This document shows, one piece after another, positions 1-7,383 of a DNA stretch of 17,216 nt (position 1 is its first letter; every line of letters starts with the position of its first letter). This DNA is from Bacteroidales bacterium. GTDB taxonomy: Bacteria > Bacteroidota > Bacteroidia > Bacteroidales > VadinHA17. The position numbers and the translations under genes are program-made. The notes below the pieces were generated by a model. It searched no databases, was not told where the DNA came from, and saw only the letters and a program-made list of their open reading frames with translations. The DNA lies in the NCBI GenBank assembly GCA_003162595.1, contig PMNJ01000090.1, positions 1-17,216 on the forward strand, given 5' to 3'.

Positions 1-426
1 AAAGAGGTGGTCTTTCTTGGTATATTGAATGGAGCATTTCTTTTTGCTGCCGACCTTTTCAGACGCATCGATTTTCAGTCAAAAATTTCATTTGTGAAAC
101 TTGCTTCATACCAGGGGACGAGGTCATCGGGATCAATAAAAGAGCTTATCGGCTGGAATGAAGATATCAAAAATAAAACAATCGTCGTGGTGGAAGATAT
201 CGTTGACACAGGAAACACTCTGGAACGAATTGTCGATGAGCTTATCATCAGGAAAGCTACTGAAATAAGAATTGCTGCTATGCTTTACAAACCTGAAGCA
301 TATACAAAGGAAATTCCACTTGATTATATCGGCTTTGAAATACCAAATGATTTTGTAGTGGGTTTTGGCCTTGACTATGATGGGTTCGGACGTAACCTTC
401 CATCGGTTTATACATTAATTAAATAA
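1..426 (+). CDS. hpt: Hypoxanthine phosphoribosyltransferase, 3' part (5' end outside window)
   Basis: This cytoplasmic purine-salvage enzyme transfers the phosphoribosyl group of PRPP to hypoxanthine or guanine, giving IMP or GMP. The visible fragment is about 141 codons and is already open at base 1 (Lys-Glu-Val-Val-Phe-Leu-Gly), so the true start is upstream; full family members are about 175-180 residues, leaving about 35-40 residues missing. Two family signatures are visible. One is the early segment GILNGAFLFAADLFRR. The other is the PRPP-binding loop VVVEDIVDTGNTL, with its acidic pair and Thr-Gly, around residues 61-73 of the fragment. The C-terminal segment ending in a GFGLDYDGFGRNLP-like stretch is also typical. 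The GTG at position 7 is an internal valine codon, not the start. The next gene, adk, begins 27 bases after the stop, a common arrangement in Bacteroidota and consistent with an operon for purine nucleotide supply. Confidence 0.93.
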   Translation, partial: KEVVFLGILNGAFLFAADLFRRIDFQSKISFVKLASYQGTRSSGSIKELIGWNEDIKNKTIVVVEDIVDTGNTLERIVDELIIRKATEIRIAAMLYKPEAYTKEIPLDYIGFEIPNDFVVGFGLDYDGFGRNLPSVYTLIK

Positions 427-453
427 TTTATAATTCATAATTTATTTTAGCGT

Positions 454-1029
454 ATGGTTAATTTTTTGATTTTTGGCCCTCCCGGATCAGGTAAGGGAAC
501 ACAGTCAGTTAGGCTGGCTGAGAAATTCAATCTTCTTCATCTTTCAACAGGCGACATGCTTAGGGCGGAGATTAAAGTCGGTACAGAGCTGGGTAAAAAA
601 ATGAGCCTTATCATGTCGAAAGGTGAGTTGGTCCCCGATGAGGTGGTGATTGAAATGATTGCCAATAAGATTGACAGCAGTAAAGGATCATCAGGATTTC
701 TTTTTGACGGCTTTCCCCGTACCGTTGCCCAGACAGTTTCTCTCGAAAAAATGTTAAATGACAGGGGTATGAAGATTGATCAGATGCTTGTTCTTGATGT
801 TGATCATGATGAACTGGTTAAAAGATTAGTCGCCAGAGCTGAACTTTCAGGAAGGCCTGATGATAAGGATCCTGCTGTCATTGAGAATAGAATAGACGTT
901 TATAAAGAGAAAACAGAGCCAATAATTAATTATTGCAACGGGAAAGGGTTATATCAACCTGTAAATGGAATGGGAAGCATTGATGATATATTCAAGAGGC
1001 TTTCCGATTACATGAAGAAGTTAGTTTGA
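454..1029 (+). CDS. adk: Adenylate kinase, short-LID form
   Basis: It interconverts ATP + AMP and 2 ADP in the cytoplasm and so sets the adenylate energy balance. The 191-residue protein starts with the Walker A loop GPPGSGKGT at residues 8-16. It then shows the AMP-binding region (STGDMLRAEI, about 31-40) and the signature DGFPRT at 85-90. After ARAELSGRPDDKD (about 128-139) the chain continues directly into the C-terminal helices. The LID is therefore the short type with no zinc-binding cysteines, and the total length fits the short-form bacterial and AK1-like enzymes. ATG at 454 is the only sensible start because the P-loop follows at the usual distance. No Shine-Dalgarno sequence is evident, as is usual in Bacteroidota. 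A repeat element (1067-1182) separates it from obg. Confidence 0.96.
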   Translation: MVNFLIFGPPGSGKGTQSVRLAEKFNLLHLSTGDMLRAEIKVGTELGKKMSLIMSKGELVPDEVVIEMIANKIDSSKGSSGFLFDGFPRTVAQTVSLEKMLNDRGMKIDQMLVLDVDHDELVKRLVARAELSGRPDDKDPAVIENRIDVYKEKTEPIINYCNGKGLYQPVNGMGSIDDIFKRLSDYMKKLV

Positions 1030-1066
1030 AAACATTTATTACTATTTATCTGTTTTTTTGAATAAG

Positions 1067-1182
1067 GAACCCATCCCCCCGACCCCTTCCCTTAAGTCTA
1101 AGGGAAGGGGAGGTAATTAGTTATTAATCATTTGTTTCACCCTTCCCTTATTGTTTAAGGGAAGGGATGGGGAAGGGTTAAG
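1067..1182. repeat. Palindromic intergenic element, copy A (adk-obg gap)
   Basis: Element of about 116 bp with conserved ends GAACCCATCCCC (left) and GGGGAAGGGTTAAG (right). Hairpin 1 at 1083-1110 has perfect 12-bp arms CCCCTTCCCTTA/TAAGGGAAGGGG around a 4-base loop. Hairpin 2 at 1140-1166 has perfect 11-bp arms around TTGTT. They are separated by a 29-bp AT-rich spacer. The left end (1070-1091) is four C-runs with 2-base gaps, a G-quadruplex motif on the minus strand; the right end (1159-1177) is the matching plus-strand motif (G3-AA-G3-AT-G4-AA-G3). There is no open frame and no T-tract after either hairpin, so a simple terminator is unlikely. Just downstream, 1198-1218 contains a degenerate match to the CTCTGTG-type repeat that flanks copy B. 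Same orientation as copy C, opposite to copy B. Confidence 0.9.
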
Positions 1183-1229
1183 AGAAATGAAAAAGATTAC
1201 ACTGCACTATACAGAGAAATAAATTACTT

Positions 1230-2222
1230 ATGTCGGGCTCAAACTTTGTCGATTATGTAAAAATTTATTGCCGCTCGGGTAATGGAGGAGCCGGGTCAGC
1301 TCATTTCCGCAGGGAGAAATTTGAACCTAAAGGCGGACCCGACGGAGGTGACGGTGGAAGAGGAGGACATATAATACTTAGGGGCAATGATCAGATGTGG
1401 ACTCTTCTGCACTTAAAATTTCAGCGTCATATCTTTGCAGAGAATGGTGTCGGAGGCAGCCGGCAGCAGTCAACTGGAGCCGAAGGGAAAGATGTGATTG
1501 TTCAGGTTCCCCTTGGTACAATAGCAAAAAACAATGAAACAGGTGATCCAATTTTTGAAATAACAAAGAATGGTGAAGAAAAGATCCTTGCAAAAGGAGG
1601 AAGGGGAGGCCAGGGAAATGTTCACTTCAAATCACCTACAAACCAGACACCAAGATATGCCCAGCCAGGAGAACCTGGAATTGAACAGGAATTTATACTT
1701 GAACTTAAAATCCTTGCTGATGTCGGGCTGGTAGGGTTTCCGAATGCAGGTAAATCAACTCTGCTATCGGTGGTTTCTGCTGCCAAACCTAAAATTGCCG
1801 ATTATGCTTTTACTACTCTTGTACCCAACCTGGGAATAGTCGGTTACAGGGATGAAAAGTCTTTTGTCATGGCGGATATTCCTGGTATTATCGAAGGAGC
1901 TCATGAAGGCAAGGGTTTGGGAATAAGGTTCCTGAGGCATATTGAAAGAAACTCGATGCTCCTTTTCATGGTGCCAGCCGATAGCAAGAACATTAAAGAA
2001 GAATATGAAATCCTTCTTAATGAATTAAAGATGTATAATCCCGAACTCCTCGATAAAAAACGTGTTCTGGCAATATCAAAAACAGATATGCTTGACGAAG
2101 AACTGATAAAAGAGATTAAAAACGATCTTCCTGATATTCCGAGGGTATTTATATCTTCTTTGACCGGGCAGGGAATAGTTACATTAAAGGACATGATTTG
2201 GAAAGTACTAAACTACGACTGA
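1230..2222 (+). CDS. obg: Obg-family GTPase (ribosome assembly and stress)
   Basis: Obg/CgtA GTPases bind the large ribosomal subunit precursor and link ribosome maturation to GTP and ppGpp levels. The 330-residue protein has the glycine-rich Obg fold at about residues 1-158 (many GG pairs, such as GGPDGGDGGRGG at 35-46). The GTPase domain follows: G1 loop GFPNAGKST at 169-177, the switch I threonines around 205-206, G3 DIPG at 216-219 followed by IIEGAHEGKGLG, G4 SKTD at 293-296, and a G5-like SSLTGQG near 319-325. It ends soon after G5, so the variable OCT domain found in some Obg proteins is absent, as is common in this phylum. ATG at 1230 matches the usual N-terminus (NFVDYVKIYCRSGNGG). 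The upstream gap carries repeat copy A, whose right-hand G-run lies about 50 bases before the start. The next gene starts 10 bases after the stop. Confidence 0.97.
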   Translation: MSGSNFVDYVKIYCRSGNGGAGSAHFRREKFEPKGGPDGGDGGRGGHIILRGNDQMWTLLHLKFQRHIFAENGVGGSRQQSTGAEGKDVIVQVPLGTIAKNNETGDPIFEITKNGEEKILAKGGRGGQGNVHFKSPTNQTPRYAQPGEPGIEQEFILELKILADVGLVGFPNAGKSTLLSVVSAAKPKIADYAFTTLVPNLGIVGYRDEKSFVMADIPGIIEGAHEGKGLGIRFLRHIERNSMLLFMVPADSKNIKEEYEILLNELKMYNPELLDKKRVLAISKTDMLDEELIKEIKNDLPDIPRVFISSLTGQGIVTLKDMIWKVLNYD

Positions 2223-2231
2223 TATTTATAA

Positions 2232-2828
2232 ATGCTTGAAAGATTTGACCAACAGCTTTTCTTGTTTATTAATTCGTCAAATTCACCGCTATTCGATCAG
2301 GTGATGCATACCATCAGCGGGAAATTAATCTGGGTCCCGCTTTACCTGTCAATTCTTATTTTTCTTGGTGTAAAATACAAAAGAAAATTCCTTATTATAT
2401 TGATTTTTATAATAGTTGCGGCCACTTTTGCAGATCAGTCTTCTGTTATTGTTAAAAACATTGTTCATCGCTTAAGACCCTGTAATGAGCCGTCTCTTAT
2501 AGCAATTGTTCATCTTGTAAACGGGGAATGTGGAGGGATCTACGGTTTTGTTTCATCACATGCTGTAAACTCCTTTGATGTTGCTCTGCTAAGCCTCTCA
2601 TTTATAAGAAAAAGATGGTACTCAATAAGTATTATATTATGGGCAGGTATTATAAGCTATAGCAGGGTTTATCTAGGTGTTCACTACCCTGGCGATGTGA
2701 TATGTGGTGCTCTTCTTGGTTCGTTTATTGGCTGGGGTATTTATAGACTTTATGTATTAACTGACAATAATATATTGAAGTACAGACCTTATTTTAATCT
2801 TCCACAAAATCGTCCTCCGGCTCATTAA
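2232..2828 (+). CDS. PAP2-family membrane phosphatase (undecaprenyl-diphosphatase-like)
   Basis: The 198-residue integral membrane protein has about five or six hydrophobic segments (for example residues 32-47, 53-68, 133-144, 157-175). It carries the three-part PAP2 acid phosphatase signature. Motif 1 is KX6RP (K75 to RP at 82-83). Motif 2 is SSH at 108-110, where many members have PSGH. Motif 3 is SRX5HX3D (S144-R145, H151, D155). H110 and H151 would be the phosphotransfer and nucleophile histidines. Such proteins remove phosphate from membrane-embedded lipid phosphates, such as undecaprenyl pyrophosphate or phosphatidylglycerol phosphate. The exact substrate cannot be told from sequence, so no symbol is given. 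It lies 10 bases after obg and 11 bases before lplA, so it is probably co-transcribed with them, although the functions are unrelated. Confidence 0.9.
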   Translation: MLERFDQQLFLFINSSNSPLFDQVMHTISGKLIWVPLYLSILIFLGVKYKRKFLIILIFIIVAATFADQSSVIVKNIVHRLRPCNEPSLIAIVHLVNGECGGIYGFVSSHAVNSFDVALLSLSFIRKRWYSISIILWAGIISYSRVYLGVHYPGDVICGALLGSFIGWGIYRLYVLTDNNILKYRPYFNLPQNRPPAH

Positions 2829-2839
2829 GCTTTACTTCC

Positions 2840-3790
2840 ATGTTTTGCATAAATCTTGATACAACAGACCCGTTTTTCAACCTCGCTGTTGAAGAAGTAC
2901 TGCTAAAAAACAGTAAAGAGGAATATCTTATCCTGGGTATAAATAGCCCTTCAGTTATTATTGGTAAGCATCAGTCGGGGCACATGGAGGTCAATTCAAA
3001 GTTTGTCAATGAATATCAGATCCCGGTAATAAGAAGAATCTCAGGTGGAGGAACGGTATTTCACGATCGTGGAAACCTGAATTTCAGTTTTATCAGGCAA
3101 AGTGAAAGTGGTAAGCAAGTCGATTTCCGGAAGTACACCCAACCTGTTCTGGATTTTTTAAAATCAATGGGAGTTGAAGCAAGATTTGAAGGGAAAAATG
3201 ATCTGAAAGTTGATGGATTGAAGATATCAGGGAATGCCGAACATATTCACGGTAACAGGGTACTTCACCATGGGACATTATTATTCAGCACTTCGCTGGA
3301 AATGCTTCGGAATTCACTACGAAAAGACACATCGTGTTATACCTCAAAAGCCGTTGTCTCAAACCCGTCATCTGTTGTAAATCTGAATGAGAAAATGAAC
3401 TGTTTTCCTGATATTTATGAATTCAGATCAGAAATGATGAACTTTTTCCTGAAGAACTTTTCTGATAATTTTCCCTATTCTCTTACTCAGGCAGAAATAA
3501 ACCAGGCTCAATCAATAGCTGATTCAAAATATAAGACCTGGGAGTGGAACTGGGCCTATGGTCCTGAATACACTTTTAAAAACAGATTTGAACTAAACAA
3601 AGTAACTCATTCATGTGACCTTTTTATAAAAGATGGGATTATCCGCGAATGTTTCATTAAAGGGAGTGACCAGATGAATAGTGCTTCAAAAAAACTTATA
3701 GGTTGCAGGCATATGGTCAATGATTTATCGGACGTTCTCCGGAATGGAAATATATTTTTAACTGAAAAGGATATCTATAATTTCTTTTAA
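2840..3790 (+). CDS. lplA: Lipoate-protein ligase A family
   Basis: Activates lipoate with ATP and attaches it to the lysine of lipoyl domains in 2-oxoacid dehydrogenase E2 subunits and glycine-cleavage H protein. The 316-residue protein shows the BPL_LplA_LipB catalytic fold: RRISGGGTVFHD at residues 65-76, the lipoyl-adenylate binding loop, followed by RGNLNFSF. Next comes KNDLKVDGLKISGNAEH at about 119-135, where K128 of KISG aligns by motif with the catalytic lysine of E. coli LplA. A C-terminal accessory domain is present (about 230-316), so this looks like a complete LplA rather than a transferase such as LipM or LipL. ATG at 2840 is chosen because the following residues (CINLDTTDPFFNLAVEE) match the usual start of the fold. 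It follows the PAP2 gene by 11 bases and is the last gene before the 3791-4025 repeat-bearing gap. Confidence 0.93.
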   Translation: MFCINLDTTDPFFNLAVEEVLLKNSKEEYLILGINSPSVIIGKHQSGHMEVNSKFVNEYQIPVIRRISGGGTVFHDRGNLNFSFIRQSESGKQVDFRKYTQPVLDFLKSMGVEARFEGKNDLKVDGLKISGNAEHIHGNRVLHHGTLLFSTSLEMLRNSLRKDTSCYTSKAVVSNPSSVVNLNEKMNCFPDIYEFRSEMMNFFLKNFSDNFPYSLTQAEINQAQSIADSKYKTWEWNWAYGPEYTFKNRFELNKVTHSCDLFIKDGIIRECFIKGSDQMNSASKKLIGCRHMVNDLSDVLRNGNIFLTEKDIYNFF

Positions 3791-3823
3791 TTTATTATTT
3801 TGTAGAGAGTTAATCAATTATAT

Positions 3824-4011
3824 CTCTGTGGTTCTCTGTAATTTACTTAACCCTTCCCCAGCCCTTCCCTTAAACAATAAGGGAAGGGCGTAAGGCACAT
3901 ATTTATAATATGTTACACCCTTCCCTTATTGTTTAAGGGAAGGGGATGGGGGATGGGTTCTAAAATATTATAAAAATGATTTCTACGGAGGAGCACAGAG
4001 GTACACAGAGG
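3824..4011. repeat. Imperfect inverted CTCTGTG repeats bracketing element copy B
   Basis: The left copy at 3824-3839 reads CTCTGTG-GTT-CTCTGT. The right copy at 3994-4011 reads CACAGAGGTACACAGAGG, whose complement is CCTCTGTG-TAC-CTCTGTG. The half-site CTCTGTG occurs twice in each copy with a 3-base spacer, in opposite orientation on the two sides of copy B. This belongs to a type of short dispersed repeat seen in many bacterial intergenic regions. A related CTTTGTG version lies before copy C, at 8944-9020. Whether it is a mobile unit, an outer boundary of the same element, or an unrelated repeat is not decided by this sequence. Confidence 0.6.
3846..3960. repeat. Palindromic intergenic element, copy B (inverted relative to A and C)
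   Basis: The ends are CTTAACCCTTCCCC (left) and GGGGGATGGGTTC (right), which are the complements of the right and left ends of copies A and C, so this copy is inserted in the other direction. Hairpin 1 (3862-3888) and hairpin 2 (3918-3944) both have perfect 11-bp CCCTTCCCTTA/TAAGGGAAGGG arms, and their 5-base loops are complementary (AACAA and TTGTT). The spacer itself contains the palindrome ACATATT-TAT-AATATGT at 3897-3913, centred on the element. The whole 115 bp is therefore nearly a single palindrome. G-quadruplex motifs occur at 3851-3869 (minus strand) and 3937-3957 (plus strand, G3-AA-G4-AT-G5-AT-G3). It lies between lplA and the plsC-like gene. Confidence 0.9.
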
Positions 4012-4025
4012 AAAAAAGAAACTTG

Positions 4026-4772
4026 ATGGATATTTTAAAATCGATAATCGTTTGGATAATAGGTATTTGCTTTGTCATAGCGACATTTCCCTTTAACCTG
4101 ATAGTCTGGTTACTGACTCTTCCATTCGACCGGGAAAGGGTTGTCATCCACTGGTTCCTGATGTACGAGAGTACAGTTCTTTCCTTTCTGATGCCAATCT
4201 GGAAAATTTACATCGAAGGCAGAAAGAAAGCTGTGAAAGGAACAACATATGTTATCATATCAAACCATCAGTCAATACTCGATATTCTGTTAATAAACTG
4301 TCTCAGATATAAATTCAAATGGATATCGAAAATCGAAAATTTTGATGTTCCGGTTGTTGGCTGGTACTTAAAAATGGCTGAATATATTATTATTGACCGG
4401 GGAAATGAGGAAAGTAAGATTGAAATGCTTGAAAAGTCATATAATTTCCTTAAAAAGGGAATTTCAATTATGATTTTCCCTGAAGGAACTCGTTCTCTTA
4501 ATAACGAAATTGGCTTTTTTAAGAGAGGGGCTTTTCAACTTGCATTGCAGGCCAAAGTTCCAATCCTGCCGGTTCTCCTTGATGGTACAGGAGGAATTCT
4601 TCCTAAACATGGTCTGATTTTCGGAAGCGGTCATCAAATACTGATAAAGGTATTGGATCCGATTAATCCTGCTGAATTTGGTACTGATAATCCGGATAGT
4701 CTTGCATTAAAACTCAGTTTATTGATGACATCCCGGTTAAATGAATTAAGAGTCCAAAATAGTCCGCTGTGA
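4026..4772 (+). CDS. plsC: 1-acyl-sn-glycerol-3-phosphate acyltransferase (PlsC/LPLAT family)
   Basis: Membrane-associated enzyme that acylates lysophosphatidic acid to phosphatidic acid, the precursor of membrane phospholipids. The 248 residues begin with a hydrophobic stretch (about 5-33) that should anchor it. The acyltransferase motifs follow: HX4D in SNHQSILD (His near residue 81), the middle region with GWYLKMAEYIIIDRG, and FPEGTRS near 151-157, whose Glu and Arg bind the glycerol-phosphate group. A PILPVLLDG segment completes the set. ATG at 4026 is preferred; an in-frame TTG lies directly before it at 4023. The stop overlaps the GTG start of the next gene by four bases (GTGA), which points to translational coupling. 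The family also includes acyltransferases for other lipids, such as ornithine or glycine lipids, so the acceptor is inferred rather than shown. Confidence 0.9.
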   Translation: MDILKSIIVWIIGICFVIATFPFNLIVWLLTLPFDRERVVIHWFLMYESTVLSFLMPIWKIYIEGRKKAVKGTTYVIISNHQSILDILLINCLRYKFKWISKIENFDVPVVGWYLKMAEYIIIDRGNEESKIEMLEKSYNFLKKGISIMIFPEGTRSLNNEIGFFKRGAFQLALQAKVPILPVLLDGTGGILPKHGLIFGSGHQILIKVLDPINPAEFGTDNPDSLALKLSLLMTSRLNELRVQNSPL

Positions 4773-5545
4773 CACAAAGTATATCATATCGTAGAATTCT
4801 AAGCAAGATGGGTTATTATAACTATCAGAACGGACTTATAATTCATCACGTAAACCAGGAAGGGGGATGGGAAAGTCACCAGGAACGCTGCAGGAGTTTT
4901 ATCCTTAAAGCGCTGGAATTATACAAGCCTCAGAAAGTAACAGTACTTGGCAGCGGATGGTTGCTTGAACTTCCTTTCGCAGAGTTGATTGAGCAGACAG
5001 AGAAGGTTTGCCTTATAGATATTATTCATCCGCCAGATGTGATCAGCCAGGCTGGCGATTATAAAAATGTGGATTTAATAGAACAGGATATCACCGGAGG
5101 ATTAATTACAGAGGTATGGCTGAAGGCCGGAAAATATTCACTCTTTAAAAAGTTGAAATCTATTGCTGATATTGTAATACCTGAGTTTAAACCGGATGGT
5201 GATCCCGGAATGGTTATTTCACTTAACATCCTTACCCAGCTCGAATCACTCCTGATAGATTTTTTGAAAAAAAGGTCAAAAATAAAGGAAGAAGAGTTCG
5301 AGCTTTTCAAAACTGAGATACAGAGGAAACATATTGATTTTCTTCGTAAGCACAGTTCAGTTCTTATTACTGATTATGCTGAAGTTATTACGAACAGGTC
5401 TGGAAGTGTCATGACAGTTCCTACTTTGGTAACTGATCTTCCGCCATCTCAACTTAGAGAAGAATGGACATGGAATTTTGATCAGACAGGAGGTGATATG
5501 TACAACAGCAAAAGTCAGTTTAAAGTTGTTGCGTTAATAACCTGA
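4769..5545 (+). CDS. Putative class I SAM-dependent methyltransferase-like protein
   Basis: Not confidently assigned to a named family. The 258-residue protein has features of a Rossmann-type methyltransferase. VTVLGSG at residues 57-63 looks like strand 1 with a glycine-rich loop. VCLIDIIHP around 80-88 has an acidic residue at the end of strand 2 (D84), where the ribose hydroxyls of SAM usually bind. DPGMVISLNILTQLESLL, about 144-161, resembles the post-strand-4 segment of some methyltransferases. The N-terminal 50 residues (YYNYQNGLIIHHVNQEGGWESHQ) are unusual and may bind substrate. No membrane segment or signal peptide is seen. The GTG start at 4769 overlaps the plsC stop, and the next gene begins 4 bases after this stop, so the three genes should be made together. 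A lipid or membrane-linked substrate is only a guess from context. Confidence 0.6.
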   Translation: MTQSISYRRILSKMGYYNYQNGLIIHHVNQEGGWESHQERCRSFILKALELYKPQKVTVLGSGWLLELPFAELIEQTEKVCLIDIIHPPDVISQAGDYKNVDLIEQDITGGLITEVWLKAGKYSLFKKLKSIADIVIPEFKPDGDPGMVISLNILTQLESLLIDFLKKRSKIKEEEFELFKTEIQRKHIDFLRKHSSVLITDYAEVITNRSGSVMTVPTLVTDLPPSQLREEWTWNFDQTGGDMYNSKSQFKVVALIT

Positions 5546-5549
5546 AGAG

Positions 5550-7352
5550 ATGAATGAAGACCAGCTCAAAGAGAAATATCTAAGTTCTGCAATAAATTAC
5601 ACGCTTCTCGGAAAAAAGCAGGAAAGACTCCTGATAATTCTTTCAGTTTTAAGGTTTATTACCTTCATCGGAGGATTAATCCTTATCTGGATAGGGTTTA
5701 CAAAAAGTACTCTTGCAGGCATAATACTGATCCTGGTATTAACAGGCATTTTTCTCTCTCTGATAAAACTTTTTTTAATCAATTCGGCTAAGAGAGAATT
5801 TTTGGAAAACCTTGCTCTGATAAATCAGAATGAAGCAGACGCACTTTCAGGTAATCTGTCTGCATTCGAATCCGGCAGTTCCTATACTGATATCAGGCAT
5901 GATTTTTCTTTTGATGTTGATTTGTTTGGCGTATCATCTCTTTTTCAATACCTGAACAGGACTGTAACAGATTATGGGAGGGATATTCTTGCAAGCTGGT
6001 TATCAGACCCTTTCAGGCTTTCTAAGGAATTAGTGCCACGTCAGGAAGCTATTAAAGAACTTGCTTCCAAAGACAAATGGAGACATGAGTTTATGGCATC
6101 GGGGATGAAGATCCCTCTGGTAAAGAGCGAAATATCAGGTTTGCTTAAATGGATTGAAGAAAAAACTGTTATTTATTCTGCATCATTTAATAAATTTTTA
6201 ATTTTTTCCCTTCCGGCTTTAGCTGTTGGTTCACTTTTGTTTGTAGCAATAGGAATAGTTCCTTACCCGGTCTTTGTTTTTATTTTTCTGGTTAACCTTT
6301 TATACGTCGCAACAGGGCTGAAAAGAATCAACAGGATTCATAACGCTTTGACAAGGAAATATAACTTTTTGTCCTCAATGAAGGGACTGCTTTTGGCATT
6401 TGAGGATGAGTCCTTTGCTTCTTCAGTTTTAAACGACATTAAATTAAATATTTCCGGGCCAGGTGCTTCTGCAGCTGACTCAGTCAGAAAATTGGGAAGA
6501 CTTATTCAGGCCTTTGACTCCAGAAATAACATGCTTGTAGGATTTGTTCTTAATGGATTATTCTTATGGGATTACCGGAGTATCTACCGGCTGGAGAAAT
6601 GGAAATCTGAAAACAAGACCCGGTTTCCTGTCTGGCTCGAAATGGTTGGCCAGGTTGATGCCTACATAAGTCTGGGAAACTATGCATTTAATAATGCTGA
6701 CTTTGCCTACCCGGTTCAATCTGGTAATCTCAATGTATTCTCTGCGAAGGACCTTGGGCATCAACTGATCGGTAACAGCAAAAGGGTATGTAACAATTTT
6801 ACTCTTGGGAAAGAAGGAACAGTTTGCATCATTTCAGGTGCAAACATGGCAGGGAAGAGCACTTTTTTACGCACAGTCGCAGTTAATTTTATTCTGGGAA
6901 TGACAGGTGCTCCTGTTTGTGCTTCGGATATGAGTTTCATGCCGGGGAAACTGTTTACAAGTATGCGCACCCTGGACTCACTCTCTGAAAATGAATCATA
7001 TTTCTATGCTGAACTTAAAAGACTTAGTAATCTGAAATTCATGGTTGATGAAGGAGAACCTGTGTTTTTTATACTCGATGAAATTCTCAAGGGTACAAAT
7101 TCGGCAGATAAAAGTACAGGATCAAAATTATTTCTTCAGAGGATAGTCGAAAGTGGCGGAACAGGTTTAATAGCAACTCATGACACTTCGCTTGGGAAAC
7201 TTGAATCTGATTTTCCTGGTATGATAATCAACAAATGTTTTGAAATTGAAATTGATGGTGAAAATATTAAATTTGATTATAAGCTCCGGGATGGTATTAC
7301 TCAAAAGATGAATGCAGTATTCCTTATGAAACAGATGGGAATATTAGATTAA
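5550..7352 (+). CDS. MutS-family ATPase with predicted membrane segments
   Basis: The C-terminal third is a clear MutS ATPase: Walker A GANMAGKST (430-438), the SLSENESYFYAELKRL segment (477-492), Walker B FFILDE with D510-E511, and the ATHD histidine (H544). Part of the MutS core/lever domain is recognisable, as DLFGVSSLFQYLNRTVTDYG at 124-143. The mismatch-reading domain I and its Phe-X-Glu motif are absent. In its place the N-terminus has two strong hydrophobic helices (about 27-50 and 54-76), and a second hydrophobic pair interrupts the core (about 215-236 and 239-257). The protein is thus predicted to sit in the inner membrane with the ATPase in the cytoplasm. At 600 residues it is shorter than mismatch-repair MutS (about 850-880). 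A role in mismatch repair is doubtful; the actual role is unknown. It is the last gene of a tight cluster with the plsC and methyltransferase-like genes. Confidence 0.85.
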   Translation: MNEDQLKEKYLSSAINYTLLGKKQERLLIILSVLRFITFIGGLILIWIGFTKSTLAGIILILVLTGIFLSLIKLFLINSAKREFLENLALINQNEADALSGNLSAFESGSSYTDIRHDFSFDVDLFGVSSLFQYLNRTVTDYGRDILASWLSDPFRLSKELVPRQEAIKELASKDKWRHEFMASGMKIPLVKSEISGLLKWIEEKTVIYSASFNKFLIFSLPALAVGSLLFVAIGIVPYPVFVFIFLVNLLYVATGLKRINRIHNALTRKYNFLSSMKGLLLAFEDESFASSVLNDIKLNISGPGASAADSVRKLGRLIQAFDSRNNMLVGFVLNGLFLWDYRSIYRLEKWKSENKTRFPVWLEMVGQVDAYISLGNYAFNNADFAYPVQSGNLNVFSAKDLGHQLIGNSKRVCNNFTLGKEGTVCIISGANMAGKSTFLRTVAVNFILGMTGAPVCASDMSFMPGKLFTSMRTLDSLSENESYFYAELKRLSNLKFMVDEGEPVFFILDEILKGTNSADKSTGSKLFLQRIVESGGTGLIATHDTSLGKLESDFPGMIINKCFEIEIDGENIKFDYKLRDGITQKMNAVFLMKQMGILD

Positions 7353-7383
7353 GGGACGAATACCGGATTCCTTAATGTTTTTT
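7348..7383 (+). terminator. Probable intrinsic terminator after the MutS-like gene
   Basis: ATTAAGG (7348-7354) pairs perfectly with CCTTAAT (7370-7376). Two more pairs, one of them G-U, extend the stem inward to 9 bp with an 11-base loop. A run of six T follows at 7378-7383. The stem overlaps the TAA stop codon at 7350-7352. The stem is AT-rich, so strength is uncertain, but its position at the end of the cluster fits. Confidence 0.6.

Noticed and set aside
1083..1166. Element hairpins as rho-independent terminators
   Set aside because: The stems are strong but no T-run follows any of them on either strand; the same hairpins also occur upstream of starts.
3862..3944. A minimal CRISPR array: two 27-bp repeats separated by 29 bp in copy B, with similar pairs in copies A and C
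   Set aside because: Each unit is a self-contained perfect palindrome, the two units are reverse complements rather than a clear direct repeat, there are never more than two, the outer ends are conserved too, and no cas gene is present.
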